Shown: piece by piece, positions 8,774 through 16,852 of the stretch | How positions within the stretch are numbered: the first letter of the stretch is position 1 | Layout: each line of letters opens with the position of its first letter | Assembly: GCA_020002185.1 (NCBI GenBank) | Contig: CM034533.1 | Location: forward strand, 46,784,643 to 46,848,642 | DNA length: 64,000 nt | Reading direction: 5' to 3' | Origin: Paraescarpia echinospica | Taxonomy: Eukaryota; Annelida; Polychaeta; Sabellida; Siboglinidae | Position numbers and translations under genes: made by a program | Notes under the pieces: model-generated | What the model saw: the letters and a program-made list of their open reading frames with translations, nothing else | Databases searched by the model: none | Told to the model about the DNA's origin: nothing

Positions 8774-9229
8774 TTAATGTAATGGTTTTAGCCAATCGAA
8801 TACAAGAGAGTAATTGGTCAACCGATCGGTGCCGAATAGGCTCTGGAACGTCGTCAACGGCATACCGCGATATCGGAGGAGGAGGTAGGCGACGCAATAT
8901 TGTCCGCACACGTTAGAGACAACGCTCTGCAGCCGCTTGTCGTTGTACGTCCACGCGTCGCCGAAGTTGCGGTGCAGGAACGCGCGGAAATCGGCGTGCA
9001 GCGGCAGGCTGTACGAATCGAAGTACTCGCCTCGCCGGTCGACATCCACGTAGACGGCCACCCAGTGCTGATCCGACTCGCCGCCGTCGTCGGTGCTACA
9101 CACGAATGCCGTCGGGTAAAAGGTGGTGGTGGTGGTGGTAGGTAGCGCGTCTTTAGGCACGACGCCGACGACAATACGTTTAGCGTACGTATCGCGTTCC
9201 AGGCGACGCATCATTTGGAACGTGTCCAT
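8774..9229 (-). CDS. PRO: Adenain-like (C5/Ulp1-fold) cysteine protease
   Basis: 151 aa, intact. The catalytic set of adenovirus-type maturation proteases is visible: His55 in QHWVAVYVD, Asp71 in YFDS, Gln101 and Cys108 in QSVVSNVCGQYC, with the Gln-to-Cys spacing of seven seen in adenain. It would cleave capsid precursors and core proteins during particle maturation. The ATG lies two bases past the capsid stop codon, so it belongs to the packed late block; a poly(A) signal follows on -. Somewhat short for the family but complete across the fold. Confidence 0.92.
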   Translation of the reverse strand: MDTFQMMRRLERDTYAKRIVVGVVPKDALPTTTTTTFYPTAFVCSTDDGGESDQHWVAVYVDVDRRGEYFDSYSLPLHADFRAFLHRNFGDAWTYNDKRLQSVVSNVCGQYCVAYLLLRYRGMPLTTFQSLFGTDRLTNYSLVFDWLKPLH

Positions 9230-9231
9230 AG

Positions 9232-10535
9232 TTACCAGTCGTACACGACGTTCCGGTTCTTGTCGATCTCCAGCACCGTCTCGAATTCCGCGTACACGAC
9301 GACGTTCACCGGTCGGGGTAGCGGCGTCCCGAAGTGCATTTCAGCGCCCACGGTCCCGTGACGCACAACGTTGAAATGGACCCCGTCGCAACAGTCGGGC
9401 GTCATGTCGAAACCGAAGATGGTGTAGCCGGCGCCGAAGTCCGTGCGCGATACGTCATTCCCCTCGTCCTCGTACGCCTTTCCGGTGGCCGCGAAGAGAT
9501 TCATGTAGCTTCGGACGTACCGGTTCCGCGGGAAGTCCGGCTGCAGCGGCTTGCTCGGCACCTGACGTCCGTCGACGACGAGCGTGAGGAAGTTTATGTC
9601 GTTGTGCCGCGCGTCGAACGGATTTCTAGTGTAGTCTCCGTTATAGGCGACGTTGTCGATCATCATCAGGAACATGCGTTTCGGAATCGTACCCATGTAC
9701 AAGTTCTCGTGCGTGTGCGACAGCGAACCAGCCGTTATCGAGAACGACTTGCAGTCGACGCGGCGCATCGGGAACTTAGCCGTTCCCAACGTCCACTCTT
9801 TGATATGACCCATCTGGACGTCCGGGTTAAACTTCACTTTTCGCTCGTGCAGGCAAATCGACCGCATCACGAGGCGCCACCCCTGTACGGCTTGCGCGCC
9901 CATGACCGCGAAGGCGTCCTTCGAGAGCACCATGCTTACTTTCGTGTCGACGCCGTTCTGCATGTGCCGGTTTAGCATAAACGCGTCGACGTGCTGGCGT
10001 CCCATCATCTCCACCTCGTGGCTATCGGCCGTCATGGCGCGACGCGCCTCGAACCTGGCGTTGTCGTTCGCGAGCGCGTTCATGTGTCCGGCGGTGTCTT
10101 TGTACCACAACGCCCCCGTGAGATGCGACTGTTTCGCGTCGCTACCGTAACTCAGCAGGGTCTCGAGGTAGGCCCGGTACGCGTACGTATTGGTCGACGG
10201 CGTCACGAGCGTGCCGTTCAGCGACACGTCGATTTGACTCAACATCGAATGCAGGAAATTGTTGACCGGGGCCACGTTGGCGCCATCCGCCAGATTGGTA
10301 CAGTCCCCCTGAATCACTTTGAAGCGGACGTACACTTGAAGGCTCGCCAGGTCCGTATAGTCGTTCCCGAGCCCGGGATGAGGAACTCGATAGGACCGCC
10401 GGCGTCGAGAGCCGTCAGCGGTTGGTAGACGGTCCACTGACTGCTCTCGACGCTCGTCTGCGTCACCGGCCCGCTGAACAGGTCCAGTTCGGCCTTCACG
10501 CCCTCGCACGATGCTCCATTCACGAACGCCATCAT
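9232..10535 (-). pseudogene. MCP: Major capsid protein (double jelly-roll, hexon-like), one frameshift
   Basis: The N-terminus starts at the ATG of 10535 (MAFVNGASCEGVKAELDLF, characteristic of adintovirus hexons). The frame then shifts by one base in a C/G run near 10364-10370 and continues as LASLQVYVRFKV to the stop at 9232. The two parts together give about 434 codons, normal for the family. It forms the trimeric capsomers. The C-terminus ends in a DKNRNVVYDW-type tail. It overlaps the stop of the upstream basic protein and abuts the protease. Apart from the single shift it is complete, so this could be a very young lesion or an assembly error. Confidence 0.9.
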
Positions 10536-10963
10536 TAGTCGTCGAATATGTCGTCCGTTCGACGCCGTCTCTTCCGCCTACTGACGGTCGTCGCCGCTAG
10601 GCGCGGTCTCTTTATGGCGGCGCCGCCGCGGCGGTGCGTTTTTTCTCTCTTCGTCGGCGGCGGCGGCGAATTCAATAGATCGTCGAGAAGATCGGCGCCG
10701 GCCTCCTTCGCGCGTTGTTTTACCGACTGTTTCAGTTTGCCGCCGACGACGACGTTCCGCGCCACGCGCACGCCGGTGTTGAGCGCACGTTTTCCCAACG
10801 CCAACGCGCCTCTCTTGATAAGTGGCATGGCGCTTCGAAACAGGCTCCCGAAGAGATTGCTCAGACCGTGTCCTCGTTGCCCCCGACCACCGACGAAGAC
10901 CGGCAGCTGAACGCCGACCTGTTGAACGTAGTAGTCCTCGTACGGCTTCTTCGTCGTCGCCAT
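10535..10963 (-). CDS. Basic virion core/membrane-active protein (adenovirus pX/pVI-like)
   Basis: 142 aa, intact, ending on the capsid start codon. Near residues 28-70 it has GHGLSNLFGSLFRSAMPL followed by IKRGALALGKRAL. This is the Gly-rich amphipathic stretch found in small Polinton/adintovirus virion proteins compared with adenovirus pVI and pX. The C-terminus is highly basic (KRPRL, SRRKRRRRTDD) and suits DNA condensation or nuclear entry. TATAAG lies on - at 11053-11059, about 90 bases upstream. Role inferred from motif and gene order. Confidence 0.75.
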   Translation of the reverse strand: MATTKKPYEDYYVQQVGVQLPVFVGGRGQRGHGLSNLFGSLFRSAMPLIKRGALALGKRALNTGVRVARNVVVGGKLKQSVKQRAKEAGADLLDDLLNSPPPPTKREKTHRRGGAAIKRPRLAATTVSRRKRRRRTDDIFDD

Positions 10964-11052
10964 GTTAAAAAAATTTCGATTTACAACGTCTGATGTGAAG
11001 CGTCGTCACTAGCTTTCCTTGTTCGAATGGTATCGGTTGTCAGAGATCGTCT

Positions 11053-11059
11053 CTTATAT
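11053..11059 (-). promoter_or_regulatory. TATA box upstream of the basic virion protein and capsid genes
   Basis: GATATAAGAG on the - strand sits in the 136-base gap after the penton stop and about 90 bases before the ATG at 10963. It could drive the basic protein, major capsid and protease genes. Confidence 0.45.
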
Positions 11060-11099
11060 CGACCTCGATCGAATCGAATTGATGACGCAGCAGCTTCAC

Positions 11100-11840
11100 T
11101 TATTGGACGCGGTCGAACGTTTCCGAAATAATGCTGCCGTTCGTACCGTAGACGGCGATGTTTCGAAGGAGCGGCTCGTACACGTCACCGACGACGCGCG
11201 GTTCCACGAGATCCGTGTACACGTACGAGATCCGTGTACAAGTACAGGGTGTCGACGCCCGCCTTCATATCCACCGTATTGTGACCTTCGTACGCGTACG
11301 TGTACGCGACGGGCATGGTGTCGATGGCGACTTCCAGCGCGGCGCCACTCATCGGGGAACTCGTGATATTGTTGCTATGGAAAGGTAGTACGTCCTTCAG
11401 ACGGCTCGTATGAGGTATAATAAATTCGACACCCGGCGACATATGCAGCGTCATTCGGTTAGAGACGTCGCTGAACTCTAGACGCGCCTTGAACTTATCG
11501 GTGCTCAATTTCATTAGCGCCTCGTTGATCTGGTGCATCAACGTGTAAGCGCTGTTGTAGATACCATGAGCAATCGTGCCCTGTCGGTATAGCAGGATGG
11601 TGTCGCCGATTTCGTCTACGTACGTGTAAGTACCCGGATCGCCAGACGCGCAAGTCAGGAAGAAGTAGGCCTCCTTCTCTCTCACATTGTACCACGTGTG
11701 CGGATACTGTAGCGTCACCTGTCCGCATTCCCACTCCCCCGACAGGTCGAAACGTCCCGGCAGCGTCGTGATATAGTGCGTCAACGTATTTTCGGGGTGA
11801 CCCTTCATAGACGCGTTGCTCGGTAGCGTCAGGTAAGAGT
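11100..11840 (-). pseudogene. mCP: Minor capsid protein (penton, single jelly-roll), broken by a 19-bp duplication
   Basis: The frame is open from about 11880 down; SDSYLTLPSN, typical of the family's N-terminus, lies near 11820-11855, upstream of the first ATG (11808). The usual start codon may therefore have been lost. The body has NTLTHYITTLPG, WECGQVTLQYPHTWYNV and YTYAYEG. Near the 3' end a 15-base word, CGAGATCCGTGTACA, is repeated at 11207 and 11226. This 19-base tandem duplication throws the frame; the original frame resumes and ends at 11100-11102. Forms pentons at the capsid vertices. Confidence 0.85.
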
Positions 11841-12193
11841 CAGACGAGACCGCCGTCGCCGCCGAGTCGTCGTCGTCGACCGCTCATAGACGGACTCGGG
11901 AGCAGGTAACCGAGACAGCTGCTCAACAGCGCCGTCCACAGGGTGGAGTCGCCTTGACCTCTCGTCAGATTGTATATACTAACGGCGACGACGAAGTACA
12001 GGACGACGACCTGACAAAGGTATACGATTTCGGCCTTAGGGCATTCGTTGCCGCAGATGTACCATGGAACGGGTTCGGCGGTGGTAGTGGTGGTAGCGTC
12101 GACGGAGTCCGCGTGCTCGTCGACGGAGTCCGCGTGCTCGGCGCCGGAGTTCGTTCCATAATCGCCACTTGAGGTAGTTTCGTCGCCGATCAT
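11840..12193 (-). CDS. Small Polinton-conserved membrane protein
   Basis: 117 aa, intact. The first half is Thr/Ser/Asp-rich with a duplicated EHADSVD word. The second half has a hydrophobic helix (about residues 55-75, LCQVVVLYFVVAVSIYNL) and a second one ending LLSSCLGYLLPSPS. That ending is a recurrent signature of small membrane proteins in Polinton/adintovirus gene sets as far as I recall; function unknown. TATAAAGG lies on - at 12229-12236. Its 3' end overlaps the open frame of the penton gene. Confidence 0.65.
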   Translation of the reverse strand: MIGDETTSSGDYGTNSGAEHADSVDEHADSVDATTTTTAEPVPWYICGNECPKAEIVYLCQVVVLYFVVAVSIYNLTRGQGDSTLWTALLSSCLGYLLPSPSMSGRRRRLGGDGGLV

Positions 12194-12320
12194 CGTCGCG
12201 CCACTGCGGTCTGTCGATACAGCAGGGGCCTTTATACGGCAAGAACGAAAATCCGTTGCATAGCCCCGCCTCGTGCAGTCGCCAGCACCTCGCGTGGCGA
12301 GTCCAACGAGTCATTCTCAT
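12036..12320 (-). CDS. Putative small Cys-rich ORF between integrase and membrane protein
   Basis: The frame begins ATGAGAATG at 12320 and runs 94 codons. The first 45 residues contain CWRLHEAGLCNGFSFL and GPCCIDRPQW, a cysteine/aromatic pattern that does not look random. The tail is Arg-rich and overlaps the membrane-protein gene in another frame, so the true end may be shorter. A TATAAAG (12342-12348, - strand) overlaps the integrase stop codon just upstream. No family recognised. Confidence 0.4.
   Translation of the reverse strand: MRMTRWTRHARCWRLHEAGLCNGFSFLPYKGPCCIDRPQWRDDDRRRNYLKWRLWNELRRRARGLRRRARGLRRRYHHYHRRTRSMVHLRQRMP
12229..12236 (-). promoter_or_regulatory. TATA box of the small membrane protein gene
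   Basis: TATAAAGG on -, 36-43 bases before the ATG at 12193. Confidence 0.55.
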
Positions 12321-12343
12321 CTCCGGCGCCGCCGCGCTAGTCT

Positions 12344-13461
12344 TTATAGGTCCATGAGCGACTCGGCGTCGATCCAGCTGTTGAAGGAGGCCGGATAACC
12401 GCTCCATTTTACGAGCGCCTCCGAACCGCCGCCGCGACGACGACGACGACACTGTAGAACCGCCTCCACGCGATACAGTTTGTCCTTCAGAACGACTACG
12501 CGTTGTAGTTCCGGTTCGTAGAAGGCGCCCTCTACCGGCGTCCCGGCGTCGTCCTTCAGACGATAAACGGGCGGCTCGGACGGTTGCGCCTCTACGACGG
12601 TGAAGAGCTCCTCGCTCCAGTTAGCCATGTATAATTTTTTGAATTGACCCCTCGTCTTGCTGATACGTACGCGATCTCCCTCGCGCAGTTTCGGTTTTTG
12701 CCGCCGGCCGCAGCCGACGTTGTCGTACAGTCGTTGCCATACGGTCTCCTGATTCGTCGCGTCGACGCTCGCCGGCGTCCTACCGATGCTTCGGTGGTAG
12801 GCGTTGTTGTACGATCGCACGAAATCCGGTAACGCCTCTACGTAGCGCAACGTCTCGTGTTTCGTAAAATAGCGCCACATACGCGCCTTCAAAGTCCGAT
12901 TGAACCGTTCGACGACGCTCGCTTTAGTCTCCTCGTTATGCGTCACGAAATGATGAACGCCGCGCTTCTTTAGGAACGTTTGCAGGGGTCGGTTCAGAAA
13001 CTCGGTCCCCTTATCGGTGTGCAGCGCGTTCGGCGTCTCGCCGCCACCGCTCAACAGGTGCTCGAAGGCCGCGACGAGCGACGGGCCGGACTTACTATTC
13101 AACGGAACGCACCACGCCTGCTTCGAAAACACGTCAATAGGAATGTTATGCCGTCGTTGTGCGTTTTCAGCCTAGTCATGTCGACCATATCGGCTTGCCA
13201 CTGCTGGTTTCGACCGCCCACGATGACGATACGTCGTTTGAAATGTCGATTAACCGGTTTGTGTAGGGTATAGGCGTCATGCGACGCTAGACACCTCTCG
13301 ACGGCCGGTCGTCCGATCTTCGAAGCCCGGTGCAACGCGTCGACGCCGCCGTAACTTCCCGCCAGTTTCGGATCGAAGTAGACGCTATTCAGTTCGTCGT
13401 CGTTGTTTCGTTGCTGTCGAGGCTTTCGTTTTGGACGACGACGACTCCACCCGGACACCAT
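12344..13461 (-). pseudogene. INT: Retroviral-type integrase with C-terminal chromodomain, one frameshift
   Basis: The N-terminal part (start at about 13461, SGWSRRRPKRK) has the Polinton signature SVYFDPKLAGSYGGV and YTLHKPVNRHFKRR, then the first catalytic Asp in WQADMVD. The frame breaks near 13120-13140, consistent with a small deletion, and resumes as VFSKQAWCVPL. The second Asp is in HTDKGTEF and the Glu in VVERFNR, giving a D,D-35-E-like layout. A chromodomain (YRVEAVL... then LVKWSGYPASFNSWID) closes the protein at about 12350-12480. It inserts the element with a 6-bp duplication. The last TAA overlaps a TATA box for the next gene. Confidence 0.93.
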
Positions 13462-13585
13462 GGCAACGACGACGATAACGACGGCCACAAATGAACGACT
13501 ATTATTATACACGTATAGAGAGCGATAACCGCGATGGTGAGGCTGACGACGATGGCCGTTATTGTTCGTCGTGACCGCATCGTCG

Positions 13586-14341
13586 TCACAACGTGTCCCA
13601 CGCCGCAACGTCCAACGACGGGGACCGTCGTCTCCGTTTAGCATCGTGTCGCACCCGTCGTCTCCGCTCCGGCGACAATGATGAACTAGCCGACCTCGTC
13701 ATCGCCGCCTCTTCTAGTAGCCGCTTCTGCCGCCGCTCCATGTACGCCCGATAGCGCGGGTTACCCACGAATTCCATAGGGATGTTCATACCCTTCATGC
13801 GCAACCCGAATTCTTTCCATCCTACGGGCGCTGTCGTCTTCGTTCTCGTTCGCATGAGATCGTTCACTAGATCGACCACGTTACTCCCCGCGATCGTTTC
13901 ACGGGCGTACACGAAATCTCCGCGGTCGTTCCATCGACACAACGGATCGGCTTTCATTTTCGCGATAAGCAGACCTGTCTTCCCTTTCAGCGTTTTCGGC
14001 ATGCTGGCTATGATTTCGCGCTCTACGGCCTGTGACGATGGTGGTGGCGCAGCCGCCGCCGCCGCCGCCGCCGCAGGCATCTCGCCGCCGTTGACCACCG
14101 ACACGCGTACCGGTTGCGCCGCTCGAGCTGCCTCTATCGTGTTGTAGCGACTCAGCAGTTGATTGTACGACGCCACCTTATCGCGTTCGGATCAATCCGA
14201 CCGCTCTAGAATGTCCTTCATGTCGCTGTCCATGCTACTCAGCACACGTGATCGGGGCGTGCTCGGCGGCTGATCGATACGTGGCAGGAGGTTTTCCACC
14301 AATCGCGGGTCGACCAACGCCATCTTCTTCGCGTACTGCAT
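13586..14341 (-). pseudogene. Polinton-conserved virion-associated protein, interrupted by TGA
   Basis: The frame runs from the ATG at 14341 (MQYAKKMALVDPRLVENL) to 13586, with a TGA at 14192-14194 that separates a 49-codon N-terminal part from the rest (ATG at 14176). The core has LKGKTGLLIAKMKADPL, GSNVVDLVNDLMR, APVGWKEFGLRM and VGNPRYRAYM, a helical module I know from uncharacterised Polinton/adintovirus proteins. The tail is basic (RRRRSP). It follows the preceding gene so closely that stop and start nearly touch. Function unknown; a minor virion role is possible. Confidence 0.7.
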
Positions 14342-14344
14342 CAA

Positions 14345-14749
14345 TCACCCGCTGCCGATCACCTGTCTGAGCAGCGGGAGGAGAACGGTGCTCGCTAACG
14401 GCGCTAGCAGGGCCGTCAGAAAACCACCCGCACCCTTTTGCAAGACAATTCGCTTCTGCTTAACCGGAACTTGTTAGTTGTCGGCCAGTTTACGCAGGTG
14501 ATTCCTGTATTTCGCCAACACACGTTTCTGCTTCGGCGACAACTTCACGTTCCCTTTCAGAATGTTGTACCCGCAATCGCACAGACTACAAATGAGACCG
14601 GCGTCCGCGTGGCCGATCACGGCTTTTCGCAGATCGATGTTCCGCCTATGCCTCTCCAACAGCTGAAGGGCGAAAATGTGTCTCTTCACTCGGTTCGTCG
14701 GTCCCGCCACCTTCGGTCGTTGCTTCGCTACCACCGCGCGTCCCGTCAT
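14345..14749 (-). pseudogene. Polinton-conserved small protein with hydrophobic tail, interrupted by TAA
   Basis: Starts at MTGRAVVAKQ (14749). The centre contains LICSLCDCGYNIL followed by GNVKLSPKQKRVL, a signature common in Polinton gene sets. A TAA at 14474-14476 ends the first part; the same frame continues with basic KQKR and a hydrophobic Gly/Leu tail to TGA at 14345-14347. The tail may be a membrane anchor or virion signal. TATAAG at 14787-14792 precedes it. Function unknown. Confidence 0.65.
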
Positions 14750-14786
14750 AGCGACTAATAAACGTACGCGGCGACGTCCCTTTCTT

Positions 14787-14792
14787 CTTATA
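14787..14792 (-). promoter_or_regulatory. TATA box of the small tail-anchored protein gene
   Basis: CCTATAAGAAG on -, about 40 bases before the ATG at 14749 and overlapping the end of the ATPase gene. Confidence 0.5.
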
Positions 14793-15438
14793 GGCTGCCG
14801 CCGCCGCCGCCACCGCCACCCTTCCGTACGTACACGTACTGAAGGCGATCGTCCGGAAATATGCACGAACGCAGGCGCATGTCCTCTTCCGTTTCCTGTT
14901 TCAGATCCACGAAGAGATAGCCGTACGCCGCAGACGTCGCGTCTTTGAAAGCCTCTATCATGTAGTTGACCTTTCCCGGGTACATCTGTTTCGCTACGTG
15001 ACCTACTTGACCGGCGTCTCGGGGGCTTTTGAATAGCGCTATGTATTGGGCGTTCAGGTTGATTGTACGGTTTTCTTTCCCTTTCGGAAACATGTTCTGC
15101 CGCAGTTGTACGACCGACGTATTACAATGATGGCTTTTTTTAGTAAATAGTACCGTCACCCGGCTATCAGTCTCCTCCATGAGGTCGTCGAGTACTAGAA
15201 GCGTCCTCGTTTTATCGTCTAAACGTTTCGGATCCGGCAGGCTGTCTACGAACTCTATTTTCGAAGACATAGAGGCGTAGCCGGTCTGTCACTGCCCGTA
15301 GCACAACAGGATTTTCTCGGGCGGCGGATCGATCATAGCGTCGTGCCGTATCAGACGGTCGACGAACGTCGTCTTACCGCACCCCGTAGGACCGGCTACT
15401 ATACATGTAAAAGGATGCTTCAACTACGGTCCGCACAT
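14788..15438 (-). pseudogene. ATP: DNA-packaging ATPase (FtsK/HerA, A32-like), two stops
   Basis: Walker A GPTGCGKT is at 15393-15370 and Walker B-like TLLVLDDLMEE near 15215-15180. Further family motifs are KKSHHCNTSVVQLRQN, YIALFKSPRD and GYLFVDLKQET. It would pump the genome into the capsid. TGA at 15289-15291 splits the gene between the Walker motifs, and TAG at 15424-15426 sits a few codons after the first ATG (15438), so even the start is uncertain. TATAAAG at 15471-15477 lies just upstream. The C-terminus ends in poly-Gly. The frame is otherwise preserved. Confidence 0.9.
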
Positions 15439-15462
15439 TTTCAACGACTGAACGAACGCTTT

Positions 15463-15918
15463 TTACGCGTCTTTATAAGTGGCGCGCACCTCCATCAACA
15501 GTTTACCGAGCATGATCTCCCCCGCAACGCCCCCGATTCTGGAACCCCAGAAACCATCCCTACTCGGTACCCATTCCACCAATTCGGCGTCCCCGTTGGC
15601 CATCAGGGCGGCCTTCAACTCGGTCGACCCGTCAAACTTGCTCCTCAACAACGCCTTCATTCACGCCACCCTAACGGCGCGCGATTCGGTTCCCGTTCTC
15701 TTTTTTCGAATTTCGTAACCGCGTTGTTTCGCTACATAAGGCGATCGCGTTCTTTTGATACGCTCGGCGCATTCCACGTCTTCGTTGAACATTGCTTTCC
15801 TATACTGATAGGCGTGCTCGACGGATCGGAAGCCCCGACCAAACATCGACATTCGACACGAATACATATTCGACAAGAACGAGCGCGATCCGCCAAACTT
15901 TATAGGCGACGACGACAT
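15463..15918 (-). pseudogene. NADAR-domain protein (YbiA-like), interrupted by TGA
   Basis: Start at 15918, with TATATAAG at 15950-15957 about 32 bases upstream. Part one has SFLSNMYSC, SVEHAYQYRKAMF and SPYVAKQRGYEIR. TGA at 15661-15663 then interrupts, and part two begins at the next codon with MKALLRSKF, DAELVEWV, FWGSR and GEIMLGKLLMEVR. Order and spacing match the NADAR (NAD/ADP-ribose related) fold across its full length. Characterised members act on ADP-ribosylated or NAD-derived molecules; some remove ADP-ribose from guanine. It is the first gene of the late block. Not in the Polinton core set I know, so it may be a captured accessory gene. Confidence 0.8.
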
Positions 15919-15949
15919 ACCGACTACCGATAACCCGCTACCACCACCG

Positions 15950-15957
15950 CTTATATA
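15950..15957 (-). promoter_or_regulatory. TATA box of the NADAR gene, first late promoter
   Basis: TATATAAG on -, 32-39 bases before the ATG at 15918. Confidence 0.65.
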
Positions 15958-15997
15958 CAGCCACTACCGTCGCCGCTAGATGGCGGACCGCGAATCT

Positions 15998-16067
15998 AAA
16001 AAGCGGCGACTGGATTCGAACAAGAAATCTTTCGATCCCTAGTCGAACGCGCTCCTAAGCCGTCGCC
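15998..16067 (-). ncRNA. tRNA-like Pol III unit, copy 1 (shortened D arm)
   Basis: Read on -, GGCGAC (16067-16062) pairs with GTCGCC (16010-16005). Between them lie the perfect anticodon-type stem TTCGA-CTAGGGA-TCGAA, a B-box GTTCGAATCC and, after the 3' stem, a TTTTT terminator (16002-15998). Compared with copy 2, about nine bases of the D arm are missing. Likely a decayed copy of the unit below. Confidence 0.4.
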
Positions 16068-16069
16068 AA

Positions 16070-16852
16070 CGTTTATGCAGTGGTTTTATCGCGGTTATAT
16101 AGCCGCGCGATAAACGCATTATTGCTTATGTCAGCACTCACTAGGTACGACGTTGATCACTAGGGAACAAACTAAAATGATATCTGCGCTCACCGCTAGG
16201 TGACACCTCAAATGGTCCGCCGCACCGAATCTAAAAAGTGCTGACGAACGGACTCGGACCAGAAATCTTTCGATCCCTAGTCGAACACTCTCCCAGGAGA
16301 GCTAATCCGTCGTCGACGTTTATGCAGTGGTTTTATCGCGGTTATATAACCGCGCCATAAACGCATTATTGCTGATGTCAGCACGCGCTAAGTACGGCGT
16401 TCATCACTAGGGTGAAAACTAAAATGATCATTGTGATCACCGCTAGATGGCACCACAAATGTACTTAGAGGGCTAACAATATTTTTGTTAGTTTGCACCT
16501 GCAATAATCAATAATCAATAATCAATAATCAATCATCAATCATCAATCATCAATCACCAATAATCAATAAGCACACGCAAGGTACGGCGTTGATCACTAG
16601 GGAACAAACTAAAATGATCTACACACTCACCGCTAGGTGGCACCTCAAATGTATTTAGAGGGGGTAATCCATCACGTTTTTTTATAAGTAAGTTCCCGAA
16701 AACGTTTAGTGTCAAAAAATCCTTTGATCTTTTTTTATAAGTAGGTTCCCGAAAACGTTTAGGGGTAATTAAAGCGTTTTTTATTAGTAAAGTTTTGCCC
16801 AAAGGTCACCAAAGGTGTCGTGCACGGGCGCATTCAGCACCTATATACTACT
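16070..16852 (-). repeat. Right terminal inverted repeat with internal duplicated modules
   Basis: The outer 280 bases mirror the left terminus. Inside them, a module of about 200-240 bases (tRNA-like unit, CGCGGTTATATARCCGCG palindrome, CGTTGATCACTAGGG and CACCGCTAGRTG blocks) occurs in two to three diverged copies beginning near 16005, 16240 and 16570. The left repeat has one. A 7-base microsatellite (AATAATC / AATCATC) fills about 16502-16570. The right repeat has expanded by internal duplication. Confidence 0.85.
16233..16314 (-). ncRNA. tRNA-like Pol III unit, copy 2 (A box, anticodon arm, B box, T5)
   Basis: On -, A box TAGCTCTCCTGGGAGAG is followed by an anticodon-type stem-loop TTCGA-CTAGGGA-TCGAA (loop 7 nt; anticodon position AGG), B box GGTCCGAGTCC, and TTTTT at 16237-16233. 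GACGGAT (16311-16305) can pair with GTTCGTC over seven positions including G-U. The layout parallels tRNA-Phe closely, but the T stem is about three bases short, so it is not a normal tRNA. It may be a tRNA-derived relic or a small viral Pol III RNA. Transcription is inferred from the boxes. Confidence 0.5.

Larger units (their letters stand above)
248..16852. mobile_element. Polinton/Maverick (adintovirus-like) integrated element
   Basis: A 16.6 kb element bounded by terminal inverted repeats and a 6-bp direct duplication GACGTC (242-247 and 16853-16858), the duplication size known for Polintons. It carries the full diagnostic set: protein-primed B-family polymerase, rve integrase with chromodomain, FtsK/HerA-type ATPase, adenain-like cysteine protease, hexon-like major capsid and penton-like minor capsid. 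It also has an RPA-like protein and a NADAR-domain protein. Early genes point right, the late block points left, and they converge at about 8.6-8.77 kb. Many frameshifts and stops mark it as a decaying copy. The interior is far richer in CG dinucleotides than the flanking host DNA. Confidence 0.97.

Noticed and set aside
13389..13601. 70-codon frame with a hydrophobic stretch upstream of the integrase
   Set aside because: It overlaps the integrase 5' region and the end of the neighbouring gene; the hydrophobic run comes from a GAC/GTC-rich repeat read in another frame.
16242..16311. Genuine tRNA-Pro(AGG) or tRNA-Phe gene
   Set aside because: The T stem is about three bases short and the second copy lacks part of the D arm, so it is reported only as tRNA-like.
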